A stretch of DNA of 64,000 nucleotides. Source: Bradyrhizobium sp. 200 (GTDB lineage Bacteria; Pseudomonadota; Alphaproteobacteria; Rhizobiales; Xanthobacteraceae). The notes below the pieces were generated by a model. It was not told where the DNA came from and searched no databases. It was given only the letters and a program-made list of their open reading frames with translations. Position numbers and translations under genes: made by a program. Positions 10,388 through 20,911 of this stretch are shown here, one piece after another (the first letter of the stretch is position 1; each line of letters begins with the position of its first letter). The stretch covers positions 3,950,001 to 4,014,000 of the forward strand of contig NZ_CP064689.1 of assembly GCF_023100945.1 (NCBI RefSeq), in the 5' to 3' direction.

Positions 10388-10452
10388 TGGCGTTTCCCTG
10401 AATTGTTTTTCTGATCTCGATTGCCGCGCTTGGTGTCTACGGCGACGGATCG

Positions 10453-11526
10453 TCAAACGTTGGAGGTCTGGATCGCCTCGACGACGGCGTTGGTCACATC
10501 CTTTGTCGTCGCGGTGCCGCCGACATCCGGTGTCGTGATGCCGTCGCCTGTCACCTTCTCCACCGCGCGCATCAACCGCGCCGAGGCCTCGGCCTCGCCG
10601 AGATGATCGAGCATCTGCGATGCCGTCCAGAAACTGGCGACCGGGTTGGCGATGCCCTTGCCGGTGATATCGAACGCCGAGCCATGGATTGGCTCGAACA
10701 TCGACGGAAAGCGCCGCTCGGGATCGATGTTGGCGGTCGGGGCGACCCCAAGGCTCCCGGCCAGCGCGCCGGCGAGGTCGGAGAGGATGTCGGCATGCAG
10801 GTTGGTCGCCACGATCGTATCGAGGCTCTGCGGCTTCAGCGTCATCCGCACCGTCATCGCGTCGACCAGCATCTTGTCCCAGGTGACATCAGGAAATTCT
10901 TTCGAGACCTCGTCGGCGATCTCGTCCCACATCACCATGCCATGCCGCTGCGCATTCGATTTTGTAACCACGGTGAGGAGTTTTCGCGGCCGGGACTGCG
11001 CGAGCTTGAACGCATAGCGCATGATGCGCTGGACGCCGACGCGGGTAAAAATCGCGACTTCCGTGCCGACTTCCTCCGGCAGGCCGCGATGGACGCGGCC
11101 GCCGCAGCCGGCATATTCGCCCTCGGAATTTTCGCGCACGATCACCCAGTCGAGGTCGCCGGGGCCGGCATGGCGCAGCGGCGAGGTGATGCCTGGCAGG
11201 ATTCGGGTCGGCCGGACATTGGCGTATTGATCAAAGCCCTGGCAGATCGGCAGGCGCAGGCCCCACAGCGTGATGTGATCGGGAACGTCGGGCGCGCCGA
11301 CCGCGCCGAAATAGATCGCATCGAATTTCTTCAGCGTGGTGAGCGCATCCGCCGGCATCATCACGCCGTGCTTGCGGTAATAGTCGGAACCCCAGTCGAA
11401 GGTTTCGACATTGAACCTCACGTCGCCCAGGCGCTTCTGAAGGCTCTCCAGCGCGGTGACGCCGGCGGCGATGACCTCGGGGCCGATCCCGTCGGCCGGA
11501 ATTGCCGCGATTGAATATTCACGCAT
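10453..11526 (-). CDS. Tartrate/D-malate dehydrogenase (isocitrate-isopropylmalate family)
   Basis: 357-residue NAD-dependent decarboxylating dehydrogenase. It has the family opening IAAIPADGIGPEV, the substrate loop WGLRLPICQGFDQYANVRPT, the VIVRENSEGEYAG segment and the nucleotide-site region FEPIHGSAFDITGKGIANP. The WGLRLPICQ loop is characteristic of tartrate dehydrogenase/D-malate dehydrogenase (TtuC/DmlA) rather than LeuB. The Bug-family gene follows closely and a LysR regulator diverges 123 bp upstream, as expected for an inducible organic-acid pathway. Confidence 0.88.
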   Translation of the reverse strand: MREYSIAAIPADGIGPEVIAAGVTALESLQKRLGDVRFNVETFDWGSDYYRKHGVMMPADALTTLKKFDAIYFGAVGAPDVPDHITLWGLRLPICQGFDQYANVRPTRILPGITSPLRHAGPGDLDWVIVRENSEGEYAGCGGRVHRGLPEEVGTEVAIFTRVGVQRIMRYAFKLAQSRPRKLLTVVTKSNAQRHGMVMWDEIADEVSKEFPDVTWDKMLVDAMTVRMTLKPQSLDTIVATNLHADILSDLAGALAGSLGVAPTANIDPERRFPSMFEPIHGSAFDITGKGIANPVASFWTASQMLDHLGEAEASARLMRAVEKVTGDGITTPDVGGTATTKDVTNAVVEAIQTSNV

Positions 11527-11649
11527 GTCTCTTCCCCGTGGTTTTTCGCGGCCTTTGATGGTCCGAATGCAGCTTGCGGCCGCGGCGGGCGAGAGGCAAT
11601 TGCCTCGCGTTTATACAAAAAATTGATATAATCCCATCAGGGAGGACTG

Positions 11650-12555
11650 ATGGATCTTCATCACTTGCGCTGTTTCGTGGCGGCGGCCGAGGAACTGCAT
11701 TTTGGCAGGGCCGCGCAGCGGCTCGACATGCTGCCGTCGGCGCTTGGCCGCTTCATCCGCTTGCTCGAGGACGACCTCGGCACGCGGCTGATGACGCGCA
11801 CGACGCGAAGCGTCGCGCTGACCGACGACGGCGCTGTGCTGCTCAGGGAAGCGCGGGTGTTGCTGGTGCAGGCCGATGCGCTGGCCGGCCGGTTTCGCTC
11901 CCGCGGCCGCAAGCGGGCTGCGATCATCCGCGTCGGCGCCATCGACAGCGCCGCCGCCGGACTGCTGCCGCGGCTGTTGCACGATTTCCGGAAGCGCCGG
12001 CCTGACGTCACCGTGCAACTGGTCGAGGAAAAGACGGTCCGCCTGCTGCCCCGCCTGTTGTCCGGCCGGCTCGATCTCGCCTTCGTGCGCCCGCCGGAGC
12101 GGCCCGACAAGCGGCTGGAGTTTCTCTTCCTGCTGCACGAGACCGCCGTCGTCGCGGTTGCCGACCGTCACCCGCTGGCATCGCGGAAACGCGTGACCAT
12201 CGCCGATCTCGAAAACGCGCCGTTGATCGTGCCTGAACGCCGCTCGCGTCCGCACAGCCATGACCTCACCATGAAACTGTTTGCGGAAGCAGGGCGTGAA
12301 GCGCGTGTGGCGCAGATCGCCGACGAGAAGCAGACCATCGTCAATCTGGTCTCCGCAGGACTGGGCGTCGCCATCGTCCCGCGCTGGACATCGCGAATGG
12401 CCACGCGCGGCGTCCGCTTCATCCGCCTCGCAGCCTCCGACATGAACAAGCTGCCGCTCGCCGCCGCCTGCACCCGCGGCACGCGCGATCCGGTGCGCGA
12501 TGACATGCTGGAGATGCTGAAAGCCGATCTGCCGCGCTATGCGCGGGAGGCGTAG
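11650..12555 (+). CDS. LysR-family transcriptional regulator
   Basis: 301 residues: N-terminal winged helix-turn-helix ([20 protein letters not shown], residues 1-60), linker helix, then a periplasmic-binding-like effector domain. The start has a GGAGG ribosome site. It is divergent from the tartrate/D-malate dehydrogenase, the usual layout for a LysR activator and its target; control of that gene and the Bug gene by an organic acid is inferred. An AT-rich T-N11-A candidate operator lies in the intergenic stretch near 11611-11630. Confidence 0.9.
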   Translation: MDLHHLRCFVAAAEELHFGRAAQRLDMLPSALGRFIRLLEDDLGTRLMTRTTRSVALTDDGAVLLREARVLLVQADALAGRFRSRGRKRAAIIRVGAIDSAAAGLLPRLLHDFRKRRPDVTVQLVEEKTVRLLPRLLSGRLDLAFVRPPERPDKRLEFLFLLHETAVVAVADRHPLASRKRVTIADLENAPLIVPERRSRPHSHDLTMKLFAEAGREARVAQIADEKQTIVNLVSAGLGVAIVPRWTSRMATRGVRFIRLAASDMNKLPLAAACTRGTRDPVRDDMLEMLKADLPRYAREA

Positions 12556-12622
12556 GGCACCAGCCGTCATTGCGGGCGCCATGGATTCTCGCAACGACGT
12601 GGATGGACCGCAGTCGAACTCG

Positions 12623-12698
12623 TAGCCCGGATGAGCGGAGCGATATCCGGGGCGGTGTTAGAGAGTGGTCCCGGATGTCTTCGCTCATCCGGGGCTAC
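12623..12698. repeat. Intergenic palindrome, GTAGCCCGGAT family
   Basis: Long inverted repeat whose outer arms read GTAGCCCGGAT and ATCCGGGGCTAC, between convergent lysR and erpA. Related copies lie at 40632-40718 and 58129-58214. Confidence 0.8.
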
Positions 12699-12704
12699 AA
12701 GAGT

Positions 12705-13034
12705 TCAGACCGAAAAGCTGGTCCCGCAGCCGCACGACGCCGTGGCGTTCGGGTTGACCACGCGGAAGGAGGCGCCGATCAGATCGTCGACGAAATCGAC
12801 TTCCGAGCCTGCGAGGAACGGCACCGAGGCCGGATCGACTAGCACCACCGCGTTCTCACGGGCGATCACGAGGTCATCCTCGGCCTTGGCATGGTCGACG
12901 TCGAACTTGTACTGGAAGCCGGAGCAGCCGCCGCCCTCGACGGAGATGCGCAGCATGGCGCCGTCGCCTTCGGTCTTGAGGATTTCGCCGATGCGGCGGG
13001 CGGCCCGCTCGCTGACGGTGATGGCAGTGGTCAT
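12705..13034 (-). CDS. erpA: Iron-sulfur cluster insertion protein (A-type carrier)
   Basis: 109-residue A-type Fe-S carrier that delivers clusters to apoproteins. The three ligand cysteines are present: Cys37 in GGGCSGFQY and Cys101/Cys103 in SCGCGTSF. The size and the ATAITVSERAARRI-type start match ErpA/IscA of alphaproteobacteria. Divergent from dgt with about 100 bp between them. ErpA versus IscA cannot be firmly separated by sequence alone; the lack of neighbouring isc/suf genes favours ErpA. Confidence 0.9.
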   Translation of the reverse strand: MTTAITVSERAARRIGEILKTEGDGAMLRISVEGGGCSGFQYKFDVDHAKAEDDLVIARENAVVLVDPASVPFLAGSEVDFVDDLIGASFRVVNPNATASCGCGTSFSV

Positions 13035-13138
13035 GGCATGGTCTCCGGCCCCGTCATACCCAATTCATTTGGTATGCCGCGCTATCCATAGTTAAGTGCG
13101 GAATCTCACGGAATCAAATGGATAAGGACTAAAAAATC

Positions 13139-14317
13139 GTGTCGGTCGGAATGGCTGCTCCCCGTGCGCCTTATGGCTGCGACCCCGATTCCAGCCGTGG
13201 CCGGCTGTTTGCGGAGCCGCCGAGCCGGACCCGCAGCCCGTTTCGGCGCGATTGCGACCGGGTGATCCATTCTACCGCGTTCCGCCGCCTCAAGCACAAG
13301 ACGCAGGTGTTCGTGTTCCACGAGGGCGACCATTACCGCACGCGGCTGACCCATTCGCTGGAAGTGGCGCAGATCGCCCGCGCGCTGGCCCGGCAGCTCG
13401 GTCTCGACGAGGACCTCACGGAAACGTTGGCGCTGGCCCATGACCTCGGCCATCCCCCGTTCGGGCACGCCGGCGAGCGGGCGCTCGACAAATGCCTCGC
13501 CGGCCACGGCGGCTTCGACCACAACGCGCAGGCGCTGCGGGTGGTGACCTCGCTGGAGCACCGCTATCCCGAGTTCGACGGGCTGAACCTGACCTGGGAA
13601 ACGCTCGAGGGCATCGTCAAGCACAACGGCCCGCTGACCGAGCGGGACGGGATTCCCGTCGGGATTGCCGACTTCAACCAGAAATTCGATCTGGAGCTGT
13701 GGAGCTACGCCTCGCTGGAGGCGCAGGCCGCAGCCTTCGCCGACGACATCGCCTATGACGCCCACGACATCGACGATGGCCTGCGCGCAGGCCTGTTCAG
13801 CGTCGATGATTTGAAGGTCATGCCGCTCACCGAAGCAATCATCCAAGAGATCGACCGGCATTATCCCAATCTCGACAATGCCAGGCGCGGCGCGGAACTG
13901 GTGCGCGAGCTGATTTCCTACATGATCGGGGCGGTCATGTCGGAGGCGGGCAGGCGGCTGGCGGCGGCCAAACCGCAATCGGCGCATGACGTCCGCCACC
14001 ACCATCAGCCGCTGGTCGCCTTTCCGCCCGGGGTCGCCGAGCAGGAGGCCGCGATCAAGGCGTTCCTGAAGCTGCATATGTACCGCCACCACCGCGTCAT
14101 GCGGGTGATGGGCGAGGCGGAAGGGATCCTGTTCGACCTGTTCGCGCGCTACCAGACCTCCCCGGGCGACCTGCCGGCGGAATGGATCGAGGGTACCGAA
14201 CGTGAGAGCGAGGGCGAGCGGGCGCGCCGGATCGGCAATTTCATCGCCGGAATGACCGACCGTTTCGCCCTGATCGAGCACCAAAGGCTTTTTGACTCGA
14301 CCCCGGATTTGCGTTAG
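13139..14317 (+). CDS. dgt: Deoxyguanosinetriphosphate triphosphohydrolase-like protein
   Basis: HD-domain dNTP triphosphohydrolase, 392 residues, type 2 dGTPase subfamily. HD metal ligands appear in [13 protein letters not shown] and [15 protein letters not shown]; a later Asp lies in [13 protein letters not shown]. It trims dNTP pools. Start is GTG 13139; the first ATG in frame (residue 5) is an alternative. The gene leads a tightly packed run: argS starts 9 bp after its stop. Confidence 0.93.
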   Translation: MSVGMAAPRAPYGCDPDSSRGRLFAEPPSRTRSPFRRDCDRVIHSTAFRRLKHKTQVFVFHEGDHYRTRLTHSLEVAQIARALARQLGLDEDLTETLALAHDLGHPPFGHAGERALDKCLAGHGGFDHNAQALRVVTSLEHRYPEFDGLNLTWETLEGIVKHNGPLTERDGIPVGIADFNQKFDLELWSYASLEAQAAAFADDIAYDAHDIDDGLRAGLFSVDDLKVMPLTEAIIQEIDRHYPNLDNARRGAELVRELISYMIGAVMSEAGRRLAAAKPQSAHDVRHHHQPLVAFPPGVAEQEAAIKAFLKLHMYRHHRVMRVMGEAEGILFDLFARYQTSPGDLPAEWIEGTERESEGERARRIGNFIAGMTDRFALIEHQRLFDSTPDLR

Positions 14318-14326
14318 GCGGCGGCC

Positions 14327-16120
14327 ATGTCCGACAAGCCAGCTTCACAACATCTGTTCGCCGACGCGCTGGCGCGCGTGCAGGCGATCTGCGCCGCGCT
14401 CGCGGCCGAGGGCCAATGGCCCACCGGCACCGATTTCTCCCGCGTCGTGGTCGAGCCGCCGCGCGATGCCAGCCATGGCGACATGGCGACCAACGCCGCG
14501 ATGGTGCTCGCCAAGGACGCCAAGATGAAGCCGCGCGATCTCGCCGACAGAATCGCGGAAAAATTGCGCGCCGACGATCTGGTCGCCTCGGTCGAGGTCG
14601 CCGGGCCCGGCTTCATCAATCTCACCCTGAAGCCTGAGGTCTGGACAGCCGAGCTGCTCACGATGCTGCGCGAGGGCGCGTCCTACGGCAAAAGCGCGAT
14701 CGGCTACGGCGCCAAGGTCAATGTCGAATACGTCTCGGCCAATCCGACCGGGCCGATGCATGTCGGCCACTGCCGAGGCGCGGTGTTCGGCGATGCGCTG
14801 TGCGGTCTGCTTGATTTTGCTGGCTACGACGTCACGCGCGAATACTACATCAACGACGCCGGCGCGCAGGTCGACGTGCTCGCGCGCTCGGCGTTCCTGC
14901 GCTATCGAGAAGCGACAGGCGAGGTCATCGGCGAGATTCCGGAAGGGCTCTATCCCGGCGATTATCTCGTCCCCGTCGGGCAAGCGCTTGCCGCCGAGCA
15001 TGGCGACAAGCTGAAGGCGATGGCGGAAAGCGCCTGGCTGCCGATCGTGCGCCCGAAGGCGATCGCCATGATGATGGACATGATCAAGGGCGATCTCGCC
15101 GCGCTGAACATCAAGCACGAGGTGTTCTTCTCGGAGCGGTCGCTGGTCGAGACCGGCAACAACAAGGTCACCGAGACCATCGATTTCCTGCGCGCCAAGG
15201 GCGACATCTATGAGGGCCGCCTGCCGCCGCCCAAGGGCAAGCCGGTCGAGGATTACGAGGACCGCATCCAGACGCTGTTTCGCGCCACCGCCTATGGCGA
15301 CGACGTCGATCGTCCGCTGATCAAGTCGGACGGCTCCTATACCTATTTCGCTTCCGACATCGCCTATCACAAGAACAAGATCGATCGCGGCTTCCTCGAC
15401 ATTATCGACGTGTTCGGCGCCGACCATGGCGGCTACATCAAGCGCATGCAGGCGGCGGTGAAGGGCGTCAGCGACGGCAAGGCCGCGCTCGACGTCAAGG
15501 TCGTGCAACTCGTGCGGCTGCTGCGCAACGGCGAACAGGTGCGGATGTCGAAGCGCTCCGGCGATTTCGTCACGCTGCGCGAAGTGGTCGACGAGGTCGG
15601 CTCCGACGCCGTGCGGTTCATGATGCTGTTCCGGAAGAACGACGCGGTGCTCGATTTCGATCTCGCCAAGGTGATCGAGCAGTCGAAGGACAATGCGGTG
15701 TTCTACGTTCAGTACGGACATGCCCGCGGCCATTCAATTTTCAAGAATGCTCGCGAGGTGGTTCCGGACCTGCCCGAGGACGATGTCGCCCGGGCTGCCT
15801 TTCTGGCGGATGCCCCGGTGGAGCGGCTGACCGATCCGGTCGAACTGGACCTTTTAAAGCGCCTGGCGCTCTATCCCAGAATAATCGAGGCGGCGGCGGT
15901 GGCACATGAGCCGCACCGAATCGCTTTTTATCTATATGATTTGGCCAGTGAATTTCATGCGTTGTGGACCAAAGGGCGGGATTTGCCCTATTTACGCTTC
16001 ATTATGACTAATGATGCAGAGATTACGAGGGCGCGTCTGGCTATGGTCCAGGGCGTCGTCTCGGTTCTGGCATCGGGCTTAGCCGTTCTCGGCGTCCACG
16101 CTCCGACCGAGATGCGGTAG
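14327..16120 (+). CDS. argS: Arginyl-tRNA synthetase
   Basis: 597-residue class I synthetase charging tRNA-Arg. The HIGH signature appears as HVGH in [17 protein letters not shown]; the KMSKS equivalent is RMSKRSGDF. An N-terminal Arg-tRNA additional domain and a C-terminal anticodon-binding DALR domain (ending [11 protein letters not shown]) frame the catalytic core. It lies between dgt and the SPOR-domain gene in one orientation. Confidence 0.97.
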   Translation: MSDKPASQHLFADALARVQAICAALAAEGQWPTGTDFSRVVVEPPRDASHGDMATNAAMVLAKDAKMKPRDLADRIAEKLRADDLVASVEVAGPGFINLTLKPEVWTAELLTMLREGASYGKSAIGYGAKVNVEYVSANPTGPMHVGHCRGAVFGDALCGLLDFAGYDVTREYYINDAGAQVDVLARSAFLRYREATGEVIGEIPEGLYPGDYLVPVGQALAAEHGDKLKAMAESAWLPIVRPKAIAMMMDMIKGDLAALNIKHEVFFSERSLVETGNNKVTETIDFLRAKGDIYEGRLPPPKGKPVEDYEDRIQTLFRATAYGDDVDRPLIKSDGSYTYFASDIAYHKNKIDRGFLDIIDVFGADHGGYIKRMQAAVKGVSDGKAALDVKVVQLVRLLRNGEQVRMSKRSGDFVTLREVVDEVGSDAVRFMMLFRKNDAVLDFDLAKVIEQSKDNAVFYVQYGHARGHSIFKNAREVVPDLPEDDVARAAFLADAPVERLTDPVELDLLKRLALYPRIIEAAAVAHEPHRIAFYLYDLASEFHALWTKGRDLPYLRFIMTNDAEITRARLAMVQGVVSVLASGLAVLGVHAPTEMR

Positions 16121-16236
16121 GCAGGGGCGAAGGCCTTCACGAATGGGGGTTCGTGGGGGTATCTGGCAGGGGCCGCTCGTCATGGTTTGTTTCACATGGC
16201 GGGTTGGCGCTGTCCCGTAGGGGATGCATCATCACG

Positions 16237-17754
16237 ATGGCTGATCGATATCAGGACCGACCTTTTCCCTCCGCCGATCAGGATCGCGGCGAGAGCGATC
16301 CACTTGCGGAGCTCGCAAGGCTGATCGGGCAGACCGATCCAATAGGGGCCAAGCCGGCGCCGCGCCCGCTGCAGTCGCGCGCCAACGTGCGCCCACAGCA
16401 ATATGATCTGCCGGAAGAAGAGCCGGATGCTCGTCCGAGCCCGCCGGCATGGATGCAGCGCGCGCGCCACGAAACCCCGCCGCCACCGCCGCCGCTGCCT
16501 CTGCCGCAGGAACAAGCATACGACGACGAGCCGGAATATCAGCCGGCGCCGGTGCATCCCTTGCACCGCTACGCGGCCCAGCAGCCTCCGGCGCCGGCGC
16601 ATCAAGCGCCGCCCGCGCAGGACTATTACGAGCCGCCTCAGCAATATGCCGACGAGCCGCAGCGATATGCTGACGAGCCGCAGCAGGACCCGTCGCGCTA
16701 CGACGACGCGCTGTATGGACGGCTCGAAACCGGCGAGCACGACTATCAGCGCGATCCGGCCTATCCGGACGATCCCTACGCCTACCAGGGCGGCGAATAT
16801 GAGGAAGAGCCCGCGCCGAAGAAGCGCTCGAGCGGCCTGATGACGGTCGCCGCGGTGCTGGCGCTGGCCGTGGTGGGGACGGGGGCTGCATTTGGCTATC
16901 GCACCTTCGTCGGTTCGCCCCGCTCAGGCGAGCCGCCGATCATCAAGGCCGACAACAGCCCGACCAAGGTGGTGCCCGCACCATCTGATGCGGGCGCCGG
17001 CAAGAACCCCGACCGCATGCTGTCGGGCGATGGCGGCGAGAAGCTGGTGTCGCGCGAAGAAACCCCGGTCGACGTCAATTCGAGGTCCGGCGCGCCGCGC
17101 GTGGTGTTTCCGCCGCTGAACCAGAACGCCAACCCGCCGCCAGCCGCTAGCGTTTCACCATCCGCGCCGATGCCTGCGGCCGCCACCGGCACGATGCCGA
17201 ACAACGAGCCGCGCAGGATCAAGACGCTCGCGGTCAAAGGCGACGCCGCGGATAACGGGGGCATCCCGGCAGGCGCCAACGCGCCGCAGCGGCCGGCGCC
17301 GCCGACGCGATCCGTCGCTGCCCAGGCCGTGGCTCCCGGTCCTGGTCCCACTGTGCCGCCGTCGCGCAACCCGGCATCGGCGAATGCCAGCGCCAATACG
17401 CCCATGTCGCTTGCGCCCCAGGCCGGACAGGCGCCCGATTCCGCGCCGCCCACCCGGACGGCGGCGACCAATCCGGCCCAGACGGCCGCCCCGGCCCCGA
17501 CCAGCGGCGGCTACCTGGTTCAGGTCTCCTCGCAGAAAAACGAGGCCGACGCGCAGGCTTCCTACCGGGCGCTGCAGGGCAAGTTCCCGAGCGTGCTGGG
17601 GCCGCACTCGTCGTTGGTGAAGCGCGTCGATCTCGGCGAAAAAGGCGTCTACTACCGTGCTTTCGCCGGTCCGTTCGGCACCTCCGAGGAGGCGGCCCAG
17701 GTCTGCAGCAGCCTGAAATCCGCCGGCGGGCAATGCTTCGTCCAAAGGAATTAA
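16237..17754 (+). CDS. SPOR-domain membrane protein
   Basis: 505 residues. A proline/glutamine-rich, acidic cytoplasmic region (about 1-190) is followed by one membrane helix (GLMTVAAVLALAVVGTGAAFGY), a long low-complexity Pro/Ala periplasmic linker, and a C-terminal SPOR domain (GGYLVQVSSQKNEADAQASY to QCFVQRN) that binds denuded glycan at division sites. I take ATG 16237 as the start because the family N-terminus MADRYQDRPF begins there; an upstream ATG at 16153 gives an implausible extension. Likely a divisome-associated factor. It is followed by nagZ in the same orientation. Confidence 0.88.
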   Translation: MADRYQDRPFPSADQDRGESDPLAELARLIGQTDPIGAKPAPRPLQSRANVRPQQYDLPEEEPDARPSPPAWMQRARHETPPPPPPLPLPQEQAYDDEPEYQPAPVHPLHRYAAQQPPAPAHQAPPAQDYYEPPQQYADEPQRYADEPQQDPSRYDDALYGRLETGEHDYQRDPAYPDDPYAYQGGEYEEEPAPKKRSSGLMTVAAVLALAVVGTGAAFGYRTFVGSPRSGEPPIIKADNSPTKVVPAPSDAGAGKNPDRMLSGDGGEKLVSREETPVDVNSRSGAPRVVFPPLNQNANPPPAASVSPSAPMPAAATGTMPNNEPRRIKTLAVKGDAADNGGIPAGANAPQRPAPPTRSVAAQAVAPGPGPTVPPSRNPASANASANTPMSLAPQAGQAPDSAPPTRTAATNPAQTAAPAPTSGGYLVQVSSQKNEADAQASYRALQGKFPSVLGPHSSLVKRVDLGEKGVYYRAFAGPFGTSEEAAQVCSSLKSAGGQCFVQRN

Positions 17755-17800
17755 CGGCGGTTTCCTTGACCCGGGTGCCGTGAGGGGCCTAATCGGCCCC

Positions 17801-18823
17801 ATGAGCAGCCGCGCATTCATCACGGGCGTATCGGGACTGGAACTGAGCGCCACGGAGCGCGAATTTATCCGTGGGACGCAGCCATGGGGCTTCATCCTGT
17901 TCAAACGCAATATCGAGACGCCAGATCAGGTATCTGATCTCGTTGGTCAATTGCGGGATTGTGTGGGGGAGGCAGATGCGCCCGTGCTGATCGACCAGGA
18001 AGGCGGGCGCGTGGCCCGGCTCGGGCCGCCGCATTGGCCGGCCTATCCGCCCGGCGCCACCTTCGGAGCGCTCTACGACCTCGACAGGGCGCTGGGGCTC
18101 AAGGCTGCGCGGCTCAGCTCGCGCCTGATCGCGGCCGACCTGATCGACCTCGGCGTCACCGTCGACTGCCTGCCGCTGGCGGACGTCCCGGTGGCCGGGG
18201 CGGATGCCGTAATCGGTAACCGGGCCTATGGAACCGAACCGGGCAAGGTCGCGGCCATCGCCCGCGCCGTCACCGAGGGGCTGGAGCAAGGCGGCGTCCT
18301 CCCTGTCCTGAAACACATTCCCGGCCACGGAAGGGCCACCGCGGATAGCCATTTCCGGCTCCCGACCGTTGATACACCGCGGGAAGAGCTGGAACGGACC
18401 GATTTCGCGGCCTTTCAACCGCTGGCGGACCTGCCGATGGCGATGACCGCACATGTTGTGTTTAGCGCATTAGACCCCGCCCAACCGGCGACGACTTCTG
18501 CGACAATCATCCGGCAGGTGATTCGCGGCGTGATTGGGTTCCAAGGCTTGTTGATGAGTGATGACGTGTCCATGAATGCATTGGCGGGATCGATCGCCGA
18601 GCGGACCCGCGCCATCGTCAACGCCGGCTGCGACATGGTCCTGCATTGCAACGGCAAGCTCGACGAGATGCGCGATGTGGCGCGCGAGACGCCGGAACTC
18701 GCGTGTGAGGCTCTGGATCGCGCCAGACAGGCGCTGGCCTCGCGAAGAGCGCCCGAGCCCTTCGACCGGCAGGCGGCGCGGGTTGAACTTGAAGCGTTGA
18801 TGGATCAGGTAGGAACGGCATGA
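17801..18823 (+). CDS. nagZ: Beta-N-acetylhexosaminidase
   Basis: Family 3 glycoside hydrolase that removes GlcNAc from anhydro-muropeptides during peptidoglycan recycling in the cytoplasm. 340 residues. Family motifs: LIDQEGGRVARLGPP, the KHIPGHGRATADSH loop that carries the catalytic His, and the nucleophile Asp in LLMSDDVSM. Start ATG 17801 gives the usual MSSRAFITGVSG opening; GTG 17780 is an alternative. Stop overlaps scpA by four bases (ATGA). Confidence 0.95.
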   Translation: MSSRAFITGVSGLELSATEREFIRGTQPWGFILFKRNIETPDQVSDLVGQLRDCVGEADAPVLIDQEGGRVARLGPPHWPAYPPGATFGALYDLDRALGLKAARLSSRLIAADLIDLGVTVDCLPLADVPVAGADAVIGNRAYGTEPGKVAAIARAVTEGLEQGGVLPVLKHIPGHGRATADSHFRLPTVDTPREELERTDFAAFQPLADLPMAMTAHVVFSALDPAQPATTSATIIRQVIRGVIGFQGLLMSDDVSMNALAGSIAERTRAIVNAGCDMVLHCNGKLDEMRDVARETPELACEALDRARQALASRRAPEPFDRQAARVELEALMDQVGTA

Positions 18824-19647
18824 CGGCTGAGATTCTATCGTTTGAAACCGGACGGCCCGCCGAAATCACCGACGGCGAGCCGGCGCTGGTCGTCGACGTC
18901 GAGGGCTATGAGGGCCCGCTCGATCTGCTGCTGACGCTGGCGCGACAGCAGAAGGTCGATCTCGCCAAGATTTCGATCCTGGCGCTGGCCGACCAGTATC
19001 TGACCTTCATCGAGGCCGCGCGAAAGATCCGCCTTGAGCTCGCGGCCGATTACCTCGTGATGGCCGCCTGGCTCGCGTTCCTGAAATCGCGGCTGCTGCT
19101 GCCCGAACCCGCCACGCCGGATGGGCCCAGTGCCGAGGAAATGGCAACCGCGCTGGCCAACCGGCTGCGCCGGCTCGAGGCCATCAGAGAGGCCGCCAAC
19201 CGGCTGATGAACCGGCCGCAGTTCCAGCGCGATATCTTTCCGCGCGGCAATCCGGAGGCCATCGCCGAAATTCGTCATCCCAAGTTCACGGCGACGCTGT
19301 TTGACTTGCTCACCGCCTATGCCGCGCAGCGCCAGCAGCGCGTGCTGGCGACCGTGCATCTGACCAAGCGCACGGTGTGGTCGCTCGCCGAAGCGCGCGC
19401 CTCGCTAGAGCGGCTGGTCGGCATGGCGGAGTCCGAGGACTGGAGCTGCCTTGACGATTACCTGCTCAGCTACGTGGTGGATCCCTCGCAGCGGGCGACG
19501 GTGTTCGCGTCGAGCTTCGCCGCAGCGCTCGAACTGGTGCGCGAGGGCGAGATGGAATTGAACCAGAAAGAGGCGTTCGCGCCGCTGTATTTTCGCAAGC
19601 GTCCGCCGCAGGCAGCGATGCCCGCACCGGACATGACGGTCGAGTAA
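18820..19647 (+). CDS. scpA: Segregation and condensation protein A
   Basis: Kleisin subunit of the SMC-ScpAB condensin complex that folds and segregates the chromosome. 275 residues; the ScpA signature YEGPLDLLLTLARQQKVDL occurs at residues 31-49, followed by YLVMAAWLAFLKSRLLLP. Translationally coupled to nagZ, with scpB immediately after. smc itself is not in the window. Confidence 0.95.
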   Translation: MTAEILSFETGRPAEITDGEPALVVDVEGYEGPLDLLLTLARQQKVDLAKISILALADQYLTFIEAARKIRLELAADYLVMAAWLAFLKSRLLLPEPATPDGPSAEEMATALANRLRRLEAIREAANRLMNRPQFQRDIFPRGNPEAIAEIRHPKFTATLFDLLTAYAAQRQQRVLATVHLTKRTVWSLAEARASLERLVGMAESEDWSCLDDYLLSYVVDPSQRATVFASSFAAALELVREGEMELNQKEAFAPLYFRKRPPQAAMPAPDMTVE

Positions 19648-19665
19648 GTGGAAGGAGACCTAACC

Positions 19666-20397
19666 ATGGCAAGCCTGGCGGAAAAACGCATGGAAGATGC
19701 CGAGGATCATTCCGTCGACCAAACTCCCGACCAATCGGCGCGGCCGGAGGAATTGCGGCTTCTCGAAGCGCTGCTGTTTGCCTCCGCCGAGCCGATCGAT
19801 CAGGCGACGCTTGCCAAGCGCATGCCCGACGGCGTCGACGTCAAGGCGGCGCTGGCGCAACTGCAGGCGGAGTATGCCCCGCGCGGCGTCAATCTGGTGC
19901 GCGTCGCCAACAAATGGACGTTCCGCACCGCCGGCGATCTGTCGTGGCTGATGACGCGCGAAAGCACGGAGACGCGGCGGCTGTCGCGGGCGGCGATCGA
20001 GGTGCTCGCGATCATCGCGTATCACCAGCCGGTGACGCGCGCCGAGATCGAGGAGATCCGCGGCGTGATCACATCTAAGGGAACGCTGGATGTGCTGCTG
20101 GAGACCGGCTGGATCCGTCCCCGAGGGCGCCGCAAGACGCCGGGCCGGCCGCTGACTTTCGGCACGACGGAAGCGTTCCTGTCGCAATTCAGCCTGGAGG
20201 CGCTGGGCGACCTGCCGGGCCTGGAAGAGCTGAAGGGTACGGGGCTACTGGATTCGCGGCTGCCTTCCGGCTTCAGCGTTCCGACGCCGTCCGACGATGT
20301 GGCGCTGCGTGAGGACGAGGATCCGCTGGAGGCCGGCGACAATCTGGAACTGCTGCTGGCGCCGGCTGCCGAGCCTGAAGAAGGCAGCGGAAGCTAG
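19666..20397 (+). CDS. scpB: Segregation and condensation protein B
   Basis: Partner of ScpA in the condensin complex; two winged-helix domains. 243 residues. Recognised by LRLLEALLFASAEPIDQATL, the central AIEVLAIIAYHQPVTRAEIEEIRG and GRRKTPGRPLTFGTTEAFL. ATG 19666 has a strong GGAGA ribosome site 9 bases upstream, so I prefer it to an in-frame GTG at 19648. The acidic tail after residue 200 is variable in the family. Confidence 0.95.
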   Translation: MASLAEKRMEDAEDHSVDQTPDQSARPEELRLLEALLFASAEPIDQATLAKRMPDGVDVKAALAQLQAEYAPRGVNLVRVANKWTFRTAGDLSWLMTRESTETRRLSRAAIEVLAIIAYHQPVTRAEIEEIRGVITSKGTLDVLLETGWIRPRGRRKTPGRPLTFGTTEAFLSQFSLEALGDLPGLEELKGTGLLDSRLPSGFSVPTPSDDVALREDEDPLEAGDNLELLLAPAAEPEEGSGS

Positions 20398-20566
20398 TTC
20401 CGAGGGCTCCGCCGAATATGCGCTCAGGCGGGGTTAATGATAGCCATAATACGTAGCCGCGACAGCGATTAGCCGCGGCCTAAGTCCTTGTTTTTGACAC
20501 CCCGCGGCCCTACCTTCCGGCAAAGCTTGGCCGGAAGCCGGCCGTCTCTTTTTGGAGGGTTGCAGG

Positions 20567-20809
20567 ATGGGTTCGCTTAGCATTTGGCACTGGATCGTCG
20601 TGATCGCAGTGGTCCTGCTGTTGTTCGGCCGCGGCAAGATTTCCGACCTGATGGGCGATGTCGCAAACGGCATCAAGGCCTTCAAGAAGGGCATGCAGGA
20701 CGATGAGAAGGCCCCCGAAAAGCCGGCCGAGCCGGTGAAGACCATCGACCACAATGCGACGCCGGCGCCCACGGCAGCGCGGTCGGATGTCGGCAGCAAG
20801 GCTGTCTGA
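20567..20809 (+). CDS. tatA: Sec-independent translocase subunit TatA
   Basis: 80-residue pore-forming subunit of the twin-arginine export system. One N-terminal membrane helix ([19 protein letters not shown]), a hinge with the conserved FGRGK motif, an amphipathic helix and a charged tail. ATG 20567 follows GGAGGG; a TTG 15 bases upstream is in frame but unlikely. First gene of tatABC. Confidence 0.96.
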   Translation: MGSLSIWHWIVVIAVVLLLFGRGKISDLMGDVANGIKAFKKGMQDDEKAPEKPAEPVKTIDHNATPAPTAARSDVGSKAV

Positions 20810-20911
20810 ACCGGACGTCGGTTGACGCCGGTTTGAGAAATGGCGCAGACGGCCCCAAATCTTGCTAAGTAGGGATTTGGGCGCTTACGTCTCGCGCGAG
20901 CGGAAGAATTC

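Noticed and set aside
13106..14284. Minus-strand frame almost the size of dgt
   Set aside because: Exact antisense of a full HD-domain enzyme.
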